Below, one piece after another: positions 8,160 to 16,264 of a DNA stretch of 22,712 nt. The stretch spans positions 1-22,712 of the forward strand of contig DKYL01000093.1 of assembly GCA_002493325.1 (NCBI GenBank), written 5' to 3'. Numbering within the stretch: the first letter of the stretch is position 1; every line of letters starts with the position of its first letter. Both the position numbers and the translations under genes were made by a program. Below the pieces are notes generated by a model. That model did no database searches, had not been told where the DNA came from, and saw only the letters and a list, made by a program, of their open reading frames with translations. The DNA comes from Ruminococcaceae bacterium UBA7101. Lineage in GTDB: Bacteria > Bacillota > Clostridia > Oscillospirales > Acutalibacteraceae.

Positions 8160-8200
8160 AATATTATCCTCCAAAATTTTCTGTACCTCAGTACAACCAA

Positions 8201-8256
8201 AGTATACAATCCTGTATGTTAATTGTGAAAGCAAGAGTATGTTAAGCCTGTGTTAA
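8201..8256 (-). promoter_or_regulatory. Pho-box promoter of the pst operon
   Basis: Read on the minus strand, TTAACA occurs at 8256-8251, 8245-8240 and 8222-8217. A degenerate copy, TTGCTT, lies at 8234-8229, giving a repeat with a spacing near 11 nt, as known for Bacillus PhoP boxes (TTAACA-like hexamers about 11 bp apart). A -10-like TATACT lies at 8206-8201, ten bases after the last repeat, the usual place for PhoP-activated promoters, which lack a good -35. The leader to the pstS ATG is about 35-40 nt and contains a short TGTAC/GTACA inverted repeat near the predicted transcription start. Confidence 0.75.
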
Positions 8257-8262
8257 CCTTGC

Positions 8263-8307
8263 AAAAAAGAGGTATGGGCACTGCAAAATTCACAGCACCC
8301 ATACCTC
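8263..8307 (-). terminator. Factor-independent terminator, originally of crcB
   Basis: On the minus strand GAGGTATGGGTGCTG and CAGTGCCCATACCTC (arms 8307-8293 and 8283-8269) form a 15-bp stem with a 9-nt loop, then TTTTTT (8268-8263). Two pairs are G-U wobbles only in the minus-strand RNA; in plus-strand RNA they would be C-A mismatches and there is no U run, so the terminator works on minus-strand transcripts. It lies between the crcB remnant and the pst promoter, shielding pst from upstream reading. Confidence 0.88.
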
Positions 8308-8359
8308 AAAATCCGGTTGCGGATAACAAAACCGTTATTGAATTTTATATAAAACAAAA

Positions 8360-8545
8360 TTATTTCAAAATAATCGGTGGAAGCATTACAGCCAAAACGC
8401 CCACAGCTATGCTTGCAACAACATATATAACAGCCGTAACTGCCGAACCACCTTTTATTAATTCTGCTGTTTCAAGAGAAAATGTGGAAAAAGTTGTAAA
8501 GCCGCCGCATATTCCCACTTTTAAAAAAGCAGTAATTTCAATATA
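8360..8545 (-). pseudogene. crcB: Fluoride channel CrcB/Fluc, 5'-truncated remnant
   Basis: A 61-codon open stretch ending in TAA, preceded in frame by TGA at 8548-8546 and with no good start codon or ribosome site. It encodes VGICGGFTTFSTFSLETAEL followed by a hydrophobic helix ending MLPPIILK. The GGFTTFSTFSLE block is the conserved Phe-box signature of the CrcB/Fluc fluoride exporter, found in the second half of the normal protein of about 120-130 aa. The N-terminal half with the first helices is missing. The cut end lies about 15 nt from the terminator of the upstream glycan operon, so that operon's arrival or a deletion probably removed the 5' half. No intact copy is in the window. Function is presumably lost. 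Confidence 0.82.
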
Positions 8546-8554
8546 TCAATATTT

Positions 8555-8585
8555 AAGAAAAGTCCTGCCGTGTGTACGACAGGAC
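8555..8585 (-). terminator. Terminator of the glycan operon
   Basis: On the minus strand GTCCTGTCG and CGGCAGGAC (8585-8577 and 8570-8562) pair as a 9-bp stem with one G-U wobble and the loop TACACA, followed by a U-rich tail TTTTCTT (8561-8555). It begins 8 nt after the TAA of the alpha-L-fucosidase gene, the last gene of the ten-gene cluster. The wobble becomes a C-A mismatch in the other strand's RNA, supporting the orientation. Confidence 0.85.
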
Positions 8586-8593
8586 CTTATTAA

Positions 8594-9934
8594 TTAATAG
8601 ATATGTATATCTTTTATGTATGGCTGCAATCTGCATTTATCCATACGAATTATAAGCTTTGAACAGTTTTTAACAGACCTTTTAAGTATGCAAATCTTCT
8701 TGAAACCTACTGCCGTACCTGAGTAAACTGTTTTACCGTTTGCGATAATGGAAAATTCTTCAATTCGTTGACTTTTTGTTATGTCCTCCGAAAGCACAAT
8801 CGTTTTAACTGTTTGAGGTTTTATTTTAACAACAAAGTCATTTTTGTTTTGTGTTATTCCGATAATTTCAGCCTTACTGATAAATCGTCTTTCAATTCTT
8901 TTTCTTGCTTTTACTAGGCGGTTTATAAACTTTTGGGGCAATTCTCCCTTATCATTCGGCGGAACATTTACAAGCAGTGTTGCATTTGAACCTACTGAAT
9001 TATAAAAGCAGTTCTCAAGATTTCTTACGCTTCTTGTAAAAAATATTTCGAAAAGAGGACGCCAAAACCATCCAAAATATGTAACGGGTATATTCATTTC
9101 CGCAGGATACCAGCAAAGCTCCTGACCTGCAAGCTGTTCACGCTCGCCTAATGATTTATCAGTAAAGCTCGGTGCTTTAAGCATAACCGTAGCACCTTCT
9201 TTTTGCTGTGACATTTCTGCAATTTTCAAGTTATCCTGCAAATTTTTCGGTACAACGCTGAATTCCGATTTTCTCGGTTTACCGAATTCGTTACCTATCC
9301 ATCGCACATCCGGACCGCAATTTGTAATTACTGCATCAGGCTGTAAACGACGGATAATTTCAAAATAACGGTTCCAATCATAGTTTTGCTTTTTCCCGTT
9401 TTCGCCCTCACCGCAGGCACCGTCAAACCAAAAGCAGAATATATCTCCGTAGTTTGTGCAAAGCTCCCTCAATTGATTGCAGAAAAAATCGTTATAAGCA
9501 TCTGTACCGTAGGTGCTTTCGTGTCTGTCCCACGGGGAGAGATATATTCCGAATTTGAGATCGAATTTTTTGCAGGAGTCTGCAAGCTGTTTTACAATAT
9601 CGCCCTTGCCGTTTCTGTATTTTGTTGCGGTAATCGTATAATCAGTATATTTACTCGGAAAAAGACAAAAGCCGTCGTGATGCTTTGCAGTTAAAATCAC
9701 GCCTGTACTTCCCGTGTTTTTAAGTTCTCTTGCCCATTTGTCTGTATCAATGTCCGCAAGTGTAAACACATCGGGGCTTACCTTGCCGCTGCCCCACTCT
9801 TTCTTTGTAAAAGTATTCAGACCGAAATGAATAAAATTATAGTAGCCAAGCTTTTGAAAATCCATCTGCCTTTTTTCAGGCACAACAGCCGTTACACGAC
9901 TTAAAAATTCCGTACTGTTTATATCTTCTCTCAT
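8594..9934 (-). CDS. GH29 alpha-L-fucosidase, cytoplasmic
   Basis: Retaining glycosidase that removes terminal alpha-L-fucose from oligosaccharides. 446 aa with no signal peptide. Residues about 10-345 form the GH29 catalytic barrel: the early IHFGLNTFTKKEWG segment, TAKHHDGF (H85, H86, D87) in the sugar-binding site, and CFWFDGA with the predicted nucleophile D171. A short beta-rich C-terminal domain follows. The length suits the more compact GH29 enzymes; whether it prefers alpha-1,2 or alpha-1,3/4 links cannot be read from sequence alone. AGAGGTG precedes the ATG and lies inside the end of the GH35 gene (1-nt gap), so the two are coupled. Fucose plus galactose removal points to mucin, milk or blood-group-like glycans, or plant xyloglucan side chains. 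Last gene of the operon. Confidence 0.92.
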   Translation of the reverse strand: MREDINSTEFLSRVTAVVPEKRQMDFQKLGYYNFIHFGLNTFTKKEWGSGKVSPDVFTLADIDTDKWARELKNTGSTGVILTAKHHDGFCLFPSKYTDYTITATKYRNGKGDIVKQLADSCKKFDLKFGIYLSPWDRHESTYGTDAYNDFFCNQLRELCTNYGDIFCFWFDGACGEGENGKKQNYDWNRYFEIIRRLQPDAVITNCGPDVRWIGNEFGKPRKSEFSVVPKNLQDNLKIAEMSQQKEGATVMLKAPSFTDKSLGEREQLAGQELCWYPAEMNIPVTYFGWFWRPLFEIFFTRSVRNLENCFYNSVGSNATLLVNVPPNDKGELPQKFINRLVKARKRIERRFISKAEIIGITQNKNDFVVKIKPQTVKTIVLSEDITKSQRIEEFSIIANGKTVYSGTAVGFKKICILKRSVKNCSKLIIRMDKCRLQPYIKDIHIY

Positions 9935-9935
9935 T

Positions 9936-12017
9936 TTACACCTCTGAAATCTTTACTACCTCGGCACTATTGAGCACAAGCCTGTCTGAATGAAGCGGAA
10001 CAGGAATTTCGTTATAAACATTTGAAATGCCGAATTTCGTTTTCGGTGCGGTGCGTATAATAAGCGTTTGATTTTTTGCAATATATTTTTTGTAATCACG
10101 CAGATGCATTACAAATTTTCTGTCAATATTGAAATAATCGTTTATCAGCGTTTCACCGCTGAACACCTGCAAATTCAGCCCTTCGAAGTCAAATTCGAGC
10201 TTTACATCAAAACGGTTATCAAGTATATTCTTCGGCAGTTTCAATTCATAATAACTGCGTCTGCCTGTGGAATATAAATAGTAATTATACGGCAGCTTTC
10301 GCTTATTTGTTTTTGAAAGTGTTATTTCATTTTTAATGTCCGTATCGGTTATTTGCTCGCAGTAAACTTTGCCGTTGTCACAGTAAACCGTGCCGTCAAG
10401 AAAATAAGGCTTTCCGTTAATAAAATGAAACTGCTTTGCTTTTTCATACGGAATAACAATGATTTTTACATCTTCCATATCCGTACCGTTTTCGCTGAAA
10501 TCAAGCGGGATTTCTTTTCCGTCAACAGAGCATTTTGGCTCTATGCCCTCACACTGTGCAAAATAACAAACTGTCTTTCCGTCATTCTCTGTTTTGGCAA
10601 TCGGCTGTGCGAGAATGTAATCAAAATGCACTGACCCAAGCTTTATATTGAACGGATAAAAGAACATTGAGCCTGCTTTTATATCAATGCTTGGCAGATA
10701 TATCGTTTTACCGTTTATTACAAAAGTTACATTTATGTCCTTGAAATCATTATATTTCAATCCTTTTTCGTATGTAGACGAAAAGAAATAACCGCTCCCG
10801 CTCTCATCTGCTCTGACAGAGCATTTCAAAAAAGAAATATCATTCGGATTATTGCTTTTCCATTTCGGAAAATACGCCTGCTTTGTGCAAATTTCATCAT
10901 CAAATTCGCTTATAAAAAGGTGCATCAGTCTTAGTCTGTCACCGTGAGGGCGGCATACACCATAACGGCTGATAGGTGCCTGAAAATCATAATCAATAAT
11001 CGGATAATTATTCGGATAGCCTGTTAAGCGGTTTTCCTGCATCAGTCTGTCATTGGGGTTTGCACCGCCGCAGAACATATAATAACCGAGCCAGTTTACA
11101 CCGCTTGCAAATTTAGCAAAGCATACGCCGTAGCCGTCCTTTTCGCTGATATACGGTCTGCGGTGCTGTGTCACCTGATTACCGGGTCCCGTTTCGCAGG
11201 AGGCATAGGGAATATTATCATAAACCCCCTTTTGTTCTGCATTGCTTTTGAACAAATCACCACCGATTTCGCTCTCTGTTTTCGCAGGGGTAATGGCAAA
11301 GCGGTTGTTGGGCTTTAGTGCTTTTTTCCCGTATGTCCATGGTGCATCGGGATAACCGCCCACCATCGGCAAAAAGTCGTTGTCAGGCTTACCCGAGGGC
11401 CATGCCGTCATTGTAAAAAAAGGTGTCTTAAAGCCGATATTTTCAGCAATTTTACGCAAAGTTCTGATATGCTCCGTTGAACCTGTATACTCGTTTTCAA
11501 GCTGAATACCGATAACTGTTTCTCCGTCAAGATAAGGCTTGACCTCTTTATACAGCCCCTGCCAGAATCCCCTGACCTCAGCCAAATATTGGGGAGTATC
11601 ACACCTTTTCTTTGTCATTTTATGAATACGTTTCGGAAAGCCGCCGCGAATTACCTCACCATGGCACCACGGACCGATACGCAGGATACAGGGCATAGCT
11701 ATGTCCCTGCAGATTTGCAGAAAAGCAGCAATATTCTTATTCCCTTCAAAATCGAACTGACCCTTGATTTCCTCATGATAATTCCAGAAAACATAGGTTG
11801 AAATCGTATTGATACCGCATTCACGCATTTTCAAAAGCGTTTCTCTCCAGCGTTCTCTCGGAAGTCTTGAAAAATGCAGCTCGCCTGCAATAACTGTATA
11901 CGGCTTGCCGTTTTTGGTGAAATACTGTGTATTTACACCGTATTGGCTCTTTATATTTGAATAATTAAAATTTCCTGTTTTAACCTTTTGGGGATTCGCT
12001 TTGATTTCGATATTCAT
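9936..12017 (-). CDS. GH35 beta-galactosidase, cytoplasmic
   Basis: Retaining beta-galactosidase-family enzyme releasing terminal beta-linked galactose. 693 aa. The catalytic TIM barrel lies in the first 330 residues: AGELHFSRLPRERWRETLLK about 44-63, GINTISTYVFWNYHE at 68-82, RIGPWCHGEVIRGGFP about 113-128, and the acid/base E176 in IQLENEY. The probable nucleophile is E275 in ASCETGPGN, placed by order rather than by a strict motif match. The rest is beta-rich, as in other GH35 proteins. No signal peptide, so the substrate must be imported. An AGGTG site precedes the ATG at 12017, 14 nt after the phosphodiesterase gene. It pairs with the fucosidase 1 nt downstream, suggesting sequential trimming of fucosylated galactosides. 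The clade-specific nucleophile context means another beta-glycoside substrate is possible. Confidence 0.9.
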   Translation of the reverse strand: MNIEIKANPQKVKTGNFNYSNIKSQYGVNTQYFTKNGKPYTVIAGELHFSRLPRERWRETLLKMRECGINTISTYVFWNYHEEIKGQFDFEGNKNIAAFLQICRDIAMPCILRIGPWCHGEVIRGGFPKRIHKMTKKRCDTPQYLAEVRGFWQGLYKEVKPYLDGETVIGIQLENEYTGSTEHIRTLRKIAENIGFKTPFFTMTAWPSGKPDNDFLPMVGGYPDAPWTYGKKALKPNNRFAITPAKTESEIGGDLFKSNAEQKGVYDNIPYASCETGPGNQVTQHRRPYISEKDGYGVCFAKFASGVNWLGYYMFCGGANPNDRLMQENRLTGYPNNYPIIDYDFQAPISRYGVCRPHGDRLRLMHLFISEFDDEICTKQAYFPKWKSNNPNDISFLKCSVRADESGSGYFFSSTYEKGLKYNDFKDINVTFVINGKTIYLPSIDIKAGSMFFYPFNIKLGSVHFDYILAQPIAKTENDGKTVCYFAQCEGIEPKCSVDGKEIPLDFSENGTDMEDVKIIVIPYEKAKQFHFINGKPYFLDGTVYCDNGKVYCEQITDTDIKNEITLSKTNKRKLPYNYYLYSTGRRSYYELKLPKNILDNRFDVKLEFDFEGLNLQVFSGETLINDYFNIDRKFVMHLRDYKKYIAKNQTLIIRTAPKTKFGISNVYNEIPVPLHSDRLVLNSAEVVKISEV

Positions 12018-12031
12018 ATATTTTCACCTTT

Positions 12032-13183
12032 TTATTTTAATATGTTAAACCCATTGTAACCTACGGAATAATACTTTTCATTAAATTCTTTATTCGTCGC
12101 AATCCAAGTTGTTCTTTCTTCTAAGGTTTGCGCACCATGACCGGTGCCAAGCCCGCCGTGGTCATTTGCCATTACAACAAGCCATTCTTCATTGTGATTT
12201 TTTTCTCGTTCCTCAATTGCATTTAAAATGGAATTGGCATACATATCACAATTCATAACCGCAGCCTTGTACTGTGTGCTTATACCGAAGCCGTAATTAT
12301 GACCTGCTGTATCAATATTGTGGAAAATTCCGCAGATAATATCATCGCCCTGTGCCATTCTGTCAAGAATATAATCACGCATACCTGTGTCATACGGTGC
12401 AGATGATGACGGATTTTCAGGTGCTGTAAAATTGTAAAGCTCCGGTGTTTCCGCGTAAGTCTTTTTAGGCTTTTCCATTTTTACTCTGTCTATATCACAA
12501 ATTTGCATAGGAAGCTTGTTTGCCATAACATATTTAACTTCTTCTTTTAAATTCAAATCAAAATACTGATCCCAGTCAAAAGCAATCGCAGTATTTAATC
12601 CTTTTTCCGCATATTCCAGCATAAAAGTTTTATACTGCATATTCTTGGAATCGTCGTTAGTTTTAATACCGTGCTTATTTCCCCAAACACCCGTAAAGTG
12701 TGAGGTCCAGCTTGCAGAGGTGGAGGTGGTCTGCTCAGTTTCCGTTCCTGTTTCTCCGCCGCAGTAAGCAAGATATAATCCGCCGGATTGCTGCATTCTT
12801 TTTATGGCACTTACATTTGTAACGGAATTATATGCCGCACTGTCTTTACTGTTTTCATCGGTAAGCAGATACGGTAAAGCATCGGCACGCATACCATCAA
12901 AGCCTAAAAACAAAACCTTACGGACTTTGCCGTCAGGCGTAACTGCTTCACCGTTTACAATCTCACATTCATCAAGATAGGTGTGAATATGATGATATGT
13001 ATTATACTCGGCAATGGCAGTGTCTGAAGTGTTAGACCAGAATGAATACTGATTTACATCAGCAAGGTAATTGCTGTCACTTTCAGGCATTTTTTCCTTT
13101 TTGCAGCCTCTGAAAGCAGATATAAGTATTCCAACAGCAGCAACAACCGATAAAACCGAAGCTGTTATTTTTGATAATTTCAT
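12032..13183 (-). CDS. Surface-anchored type I phosphodiesterase/alkaline-phosphatase-superfamily protein
   Basis: 383-aa member of the nucleotide pyrophosphatase/phosphodiesterase branch of the alkaline phosphatase superfamily. Metal and catalytic signatures are GFDGMRADALP with D96, a SWTSHFTGVWGNKHGI block whose S158 aligns with the usual Thr/Ser nucleophile, HNIDTAGHNYG (D291, H295), NDHGG (D341, H342) and a late GHG histidine (349). The N-terminus (1-27) is a signal-like helix ending SAFRGC followed by KKEK, which resembles a lipoprotein signal, but Arg before Gly-Cys is unusual for a lipobox, so an uncleaved anchor is possible. GGAG precedes the ATG at 13183; an in-frame TTG at 13201 is rejected. 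It would hydrolyse phosphate esters or diesters outside the cell. Substrate unknown. It may head a sub-operon with the GH35 and GH29 genes. Confidence 0.87.
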   Translation of the reverse strand: MKLSKITASVLSVVAAVGILISAFRGCKKEKMPESDSNYLADVNQYSFWSNTSDTAIAEYNTYHHIHTYLDECEIVNGEAVTPDGKVRKVLFLGFDGMRADALPYLLTDENSKDSAAYNSVTNVSAIKRMQQSGGLYLAYCGGETGTETEQTTSTSASWTSHFTGVWGNKHGIKTNDDSKNMQYKTFMLEYAEKGLNTAIAFDWDQYFDLNLKEEVKYVMANKLPMQICDIDRVKMEKPKKTYAETPELYNFTAPENPSSSAPYDTGMRDYILDRMAQGDDIICGIFHNIDTAGHNYGFGISTQYKAAVMNCDMYANSILNAIEEREKNHNEEWLVVMANDHGGLGTGHGAQTLEERTTWIATNKEFNEKYYSVGYNGFNILK

Positions 13184-13217
13184 AAAAATCTCCATTCTCA
13201 AAATATTTTATAAAACC

Positions 13218-13349
13218 ATTATACATTTGAGCTGATAAAAATAATTTAGAAAAAATATCGAATACTTTAGAAAATCTGCTATTTTATAATTTTATTTGCA
13301 ATATCGGAAGTGAAACCGACAACTATACCATACAGCATTTTTTAAACAA
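13218..13349 (-). promoter_or_regulatory. Possible internal promoters before the phosphodiesterase gene
   Basis: The 169-nt gap between the EEP-family gene and the phosphodiesterase gene is AT-rich and much longer than most other gaps in the cluster. On the minus strand TTGTTT (13349-13344), 16 nt, then TATAGT (13327-13322) resembles a sigma-A promoter. A second TATAAT is at 13223-13218 but lacks a clear -35. A weak TCGG/CCGA hairpin lies between them; no terminator is visible. These elements could give the last three genes their own transcription. Confidence 0.35.
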
Positions 13350-13352
13350 TTA

Positions 13353-14291
13353 TTAATGAATTTTAACATCTGCAAATATCGGATAGTGGTCAGACATCTC
13401 TGACAGTGCCTGCGGGGATACGATTGCATATCTGTTTATCTGCGCCTCTCCATTCAGGAATATATGATCCCATGTGGGTGCATCTGCATCAAGTGCATCA
13501 CCGTTTGCTTTTTCCTGAGCAACAAGTCTGGTATCCGTTAAAGTCAGGCAGAGTTCTTCATAAATTTCAGGTGCATCCATAATCGGATTAACCCCTTCAC
13601 CTTGGTTCATTGTATTGAAATCACCGACACAGAATACAGGCACGCCGTACTCTTCTTTTATATTGTCAGAGATTTCATTAATCTGCTTTACCTGCGTTTT
13701 CATATAGGAAAGCATAAGCTCTTCTTCGTTCTCACGGATACAGTCAAAATGCGTAGAAATAACAGCAAACTGTTTTCCCGTTTCCTTGCTTTCAAAAATC
13801 CCCCATACTGCACGGCGGAGTCTTGCGTCGTTGCCTTCATCGTATTTCATTTGCCCTTTATCAATAAGATTGAGCGTATCCGCATTATACATAAGCGCCG
13901 TCATTCTCATTAAAGCACCTGTTGAAACAGGATAAAGCATTTCATAATTTCCCTTATTGCGCATAAGGCAGTTAAACCACTGACCGCTTACCTCCTGCAC
14001 ACCGATAACGTCGGGCTGATATGTATGAACGGTTTCAAAAAACATTTTTGCTCTCGGGCGTGCGTCTGTGCCGCCCCAGCTTTTGTAATGCACAAGCAGG
14101 TTTGATGTCATAATTCTGACTTCATCATCCTGTTTGGTGCTGTCAACCTGCTGCATTGCCTGATCAAAGCCGTCAGACAGAGAATACTTATCAATACCGC
14201 CTCTGATATGTGCACCTAACACTGTACCTGAAATCCCTAAAACAATAATAACACATAAAATAATTGCTACCATTTTCATAACCCTTTTCAT
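13353..14291 (-). CDS. Membrane-anchored endonuclease/exonuclease/phosphatase-family hydrolase
   Basis: 312-aa EEP-superfamily protein. An N-terminal helix (about residues 5-27) serves as signal anchor, placing the catalytic domain outside. Family residues are present in order: N64 in MTSNLLV, E100 in GVQEV, H181 in STHFD, the GDFN motif with D224 and N226, D275-H276 in TWDHIF, and the closing SDHYPIF with D301-H302. The set of Mg-binding and catalytic residues looks complete. EEP proteins cleave phosphodiester or phosphomonoester bonds in nucleic acids, inositol phosphates or sphingomyelin; sequence alone does not give the substrate. AAGGAG precedes the ATG, 10 nt after the heparinase-like gene. 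It is next to a second outward-facing phosphoesterase, so the two may process a phosphorylated glycan or envelope polymer together (inference). Confidence 0.86.
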   Translation of the reverse strand: MKRVMKMVAIILCVIIVLGISGTVLGAHIRGGIDKYSLSDGFDQAMQQVDSTKQDDEVRIMTSNLLVHYKSWGGTDARPRAKMFFETVHTYQPDVIGVQEVSGQWFNCLMRNKGNYEMLYPVSTGALMRMTALMYNADTLNLIDKGQMKYDEGNDARLRRAVWGIFESKETGKQFAVISTHFDCIRENEEELMLSYMKTQVKQINEISDNIKEEYGVPVFCVGDFNTMNQGEGVNPIMDAPEIYEELCLTLTDTRLVAQEKANGDALDADAPTWDHIFLNGEAQINRYAIVSPQALSEMSDHYPIFADVKIH

Positions 14292-14301
14292 CTGTATCTC
14301 C

Positions 14302-16236
14302 TTACCATTTATTAAAGATTATTTTATCACCGCAAAATACAGTTATGAATCCCGAACCGATTTTGCCGTTACATTCAAAAGGCTCTTTCAGTTCTTTAAA
14401 TGCAAGATTAACCGTGTAATCTTTTTCCTGCGTTTTTATAACGATTCCCAATGCCTTTTTATAGGAAAGAATTTTTTCACTCCTTGCAGCCTTTGCCCTG
14501 ACAAGAGAAATATCAAACGGCTCAAATGCTTCTTTTTTATTGCCGTAAATAACGGTTACTGCACAGTTGTCACCGACAGCAGAAAAGCTTGATTTTACAC
14601 AATCATTATCACAGACTGCATTGTAGTTTGATGAATATATGGATTTTTCTTTTGTTAACTTAGAGTTTGGTGTAAGGAAATGTATTACAGTCTTTACAGA
14701 ACCATCATCAAATTCGGTTTTCTTACCGCAAATATTTGCATTCCCTGTTGGTGCAAAGTGAAAATACTGCTGATAGGTATGAAAGCCTTTTGCCTTAAAA
14801 GCATCAACAATTATATAAATATCCGGCTTGATGTGAAGAATTTTTCTTTCTGTAAAAGCACCCTTTGATTTCATATAACCCAGATGTGCGCCGCCGATAA
14901 GTGTGCAGTATTCATTATCAAAGCTGGGATACTGTACAGCCAAAGCGGGAATTTTTGTTTCCCACTGACTTGTCATTTTAAGATATTGCTTATTGTCAAT
15001 CAGGCAGACATTATGTGCCTTCGGGCTTTTAATATATCTTCTTTGGGAATTATTAAGATATGTATATCTTCCTGCATCGACCAAAACCTCTCTGCCTTTA
15101 ATCATCAGGTCAAAATGGAGCTTATCTGCATGAGCGTGACCAGCACCTGTATATCCGTTATGAAAGCACAGATAATTTGAGGTGCTTGTCTGATTTTCTC
15201 TTAACACATAATTTCCGCTGTCTGTCAGATAAGCATTTGCAAAAGCAGGCTTTCGGCTCTCAAGCTTATTATACTTTTCAATGCTTTCATAACCTGTCAT
15301 CCATACGGTATTATAATCAAGGCTTTCAAAGCCGTAGAATTTGAAGTCTGCTCTTTCAAATACAAGTGCGCATCGGCTCATAATATCACGCATATCCGTG
15401 TCATCACTGTCACCGAAAAGCGGATTGTGTGCATTGGGCTTAATCATTTTTAAAGCGGCTTCTGCCATTTTTTCAATCTTATTTTTTAATCTGTTTGGCA
15501 GGAGAATATTGTTTTTATCCGCATCAATCACAACATCAAGCAACACCAATAAAACCTCATTATGATAATTGTTTGACTGTTCCCATTGAAATCCGTCGGA
15601 CATAATCTGTAAATCCGTTTCCTGATTTAATCGTTCAAGAGCCAAATTGATAATATCCTTATCGTTAAAATAGATGCCTATATGAAATAATCCGCTGTCC
15701 TGAATAATTCCCCAGTTGCTGCCTTTCTGAAAGCCTGAATGCGCCTTCTTCAAAAGTTCAATATGGGTTAAAAGAGATTTTTCAATTTTTTCTTTCAGTT
15801 CTCTTGAAAAACACTTTGTACCGTCAATATAGCTAAGTGCTTTAAGCCATCTGTCACCTCGCATTCCTGTTTCCAAAGAACGCCAAGGGCTGTTATTCTT
15901 ATAATCACAGGGAACTGTGTCCAGCCAGTCATTGAGAATTGTACAAAACTTCTTTAAGTATTTTTCGTCACCGGTCAGATAATAAGCCTGACCTAACTGA
16001 ATCAGATAACCGTGGCGGTTAAGCTGAAACATAAATTCTTCATCACCGTTCAGCTTATAATACCAATCAATCTTATCTCCGAATGCAACCTCACTTTCCG
16101 TTCGCTCCATATCGCGCGGAGAATCAAATAAAAAGCGGTTTTCACATACTCTGTCAGCGGTTTTAATTGTGAACTCGCAGTATTCACTCCAATTTTTCTT
16201 ACAGAAATCCGCAATATTTTTAAGTTCTGTATTCAT
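14302..16236 (-). CDS. Heparinase II/III-family polysaccharide lyase, no signal peptide
   Basis: 644-aa protein with the two-domain plan of heparinase II/III-type lyases. Residues about 1-330 are a helical toroid, including NRHGYLIQLGQAYYLTGDEK (73-92), GSNWGI and EQSNNYHNEVLL (about 219-230, with catalytic-site Y224 and H225 candidates). The beta-sandwich domain starts about 350 with GYTGAGHAHADKLHF (361-375) and VDAGRYTY. These enzymes break uronic-acid-containing glycans by beta-elimination; some relatives act on alginate or other uronates. The frame opens much further upstream (to 16374), but the ATG at 16236 is chosen because AGGAGATAA lies 9 nt before it and longer starts overlap the previous gene; an ATG at 16260 is an alternative. 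No signal peptide, so it would act on imported oligomers. No sulfatase is nearby. Exact substrate unknown. Confidence 0.83.
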   Translation of the reverse strand: MNTELKNIADFCKKNWSEYCEFTIKTADRVCENRFLFDSPRDMERTESEVAFGDKIDWYYKLNGDEEFMFQLNRHGYLIQLGQAYYLTGDEKYLKKFCTILNDWLDTVPCDYKNNSPWRSLETGMRGDRWLKALSYIDGTKCFSRELKEKIEKSLLTHIELLKKAHSGFQKGSNWGIIQDSGLFHIGIYFNDKDIINLALERLNQETDLQIMSDGFQWEQSNNYHNEVLLVLLDVVIDADKNNILLPNRLKNKIEKMAEAALKMIKPNAHNPLFGDSDDTDMRDIMSRCALVFERADFKFYGFESLDYNTVWMTGYESIEKYNKLESRKPAFANAYLTDSGNYVLRENQTSTSNYLCFHNGYTGAGHAHADKLHFDLMIKGREVLVDAGRYTYLNNSQRRYIKSPKAHNVCLIDNKQYLKMTSQWETKIPALAVQYPSFDNEYCTLIGGAHLGYMKSKGAFTERKILHIKPDIYIIVDAFKAKGFHTYQQYFHFAPTGNANICGKKTEFDDGSVKTVIHFLTPNSKLTKEKSIYSSNYNAVCDNDCVKSSFSAVGDNCAVTVIYGNKKEAFEPFDISLVRAKAARSEKILSYKKALGIVIKTQEKDYTVNLAFKELKEPFECNGKIGSGFITVFCGDKIIFNKW

Positions 16237-16264
16237 AGCCGTTATCTCCTGTTTGTTCATATTT

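Noticed and set aside
7323..8234. Longer PstS start at 8234
   Set aside because: It would read through the Pho boxes, the -10 and the real ribosome site, and would put 25 residues in front of a lipoprotein signal.
8250..8597. Plus-strand frame of 115 codons
   Set aside because: It is antisense to the crcB remnant and both terminators, has no ribosome site, and its translation matches nothing recognisable.
8308..8600. Fluoride riboswitch for the crcB remnant
   Set aside because: The 5' half of the gene and its leader are missing; no riboswitch-like sequence is visible near the remnant.
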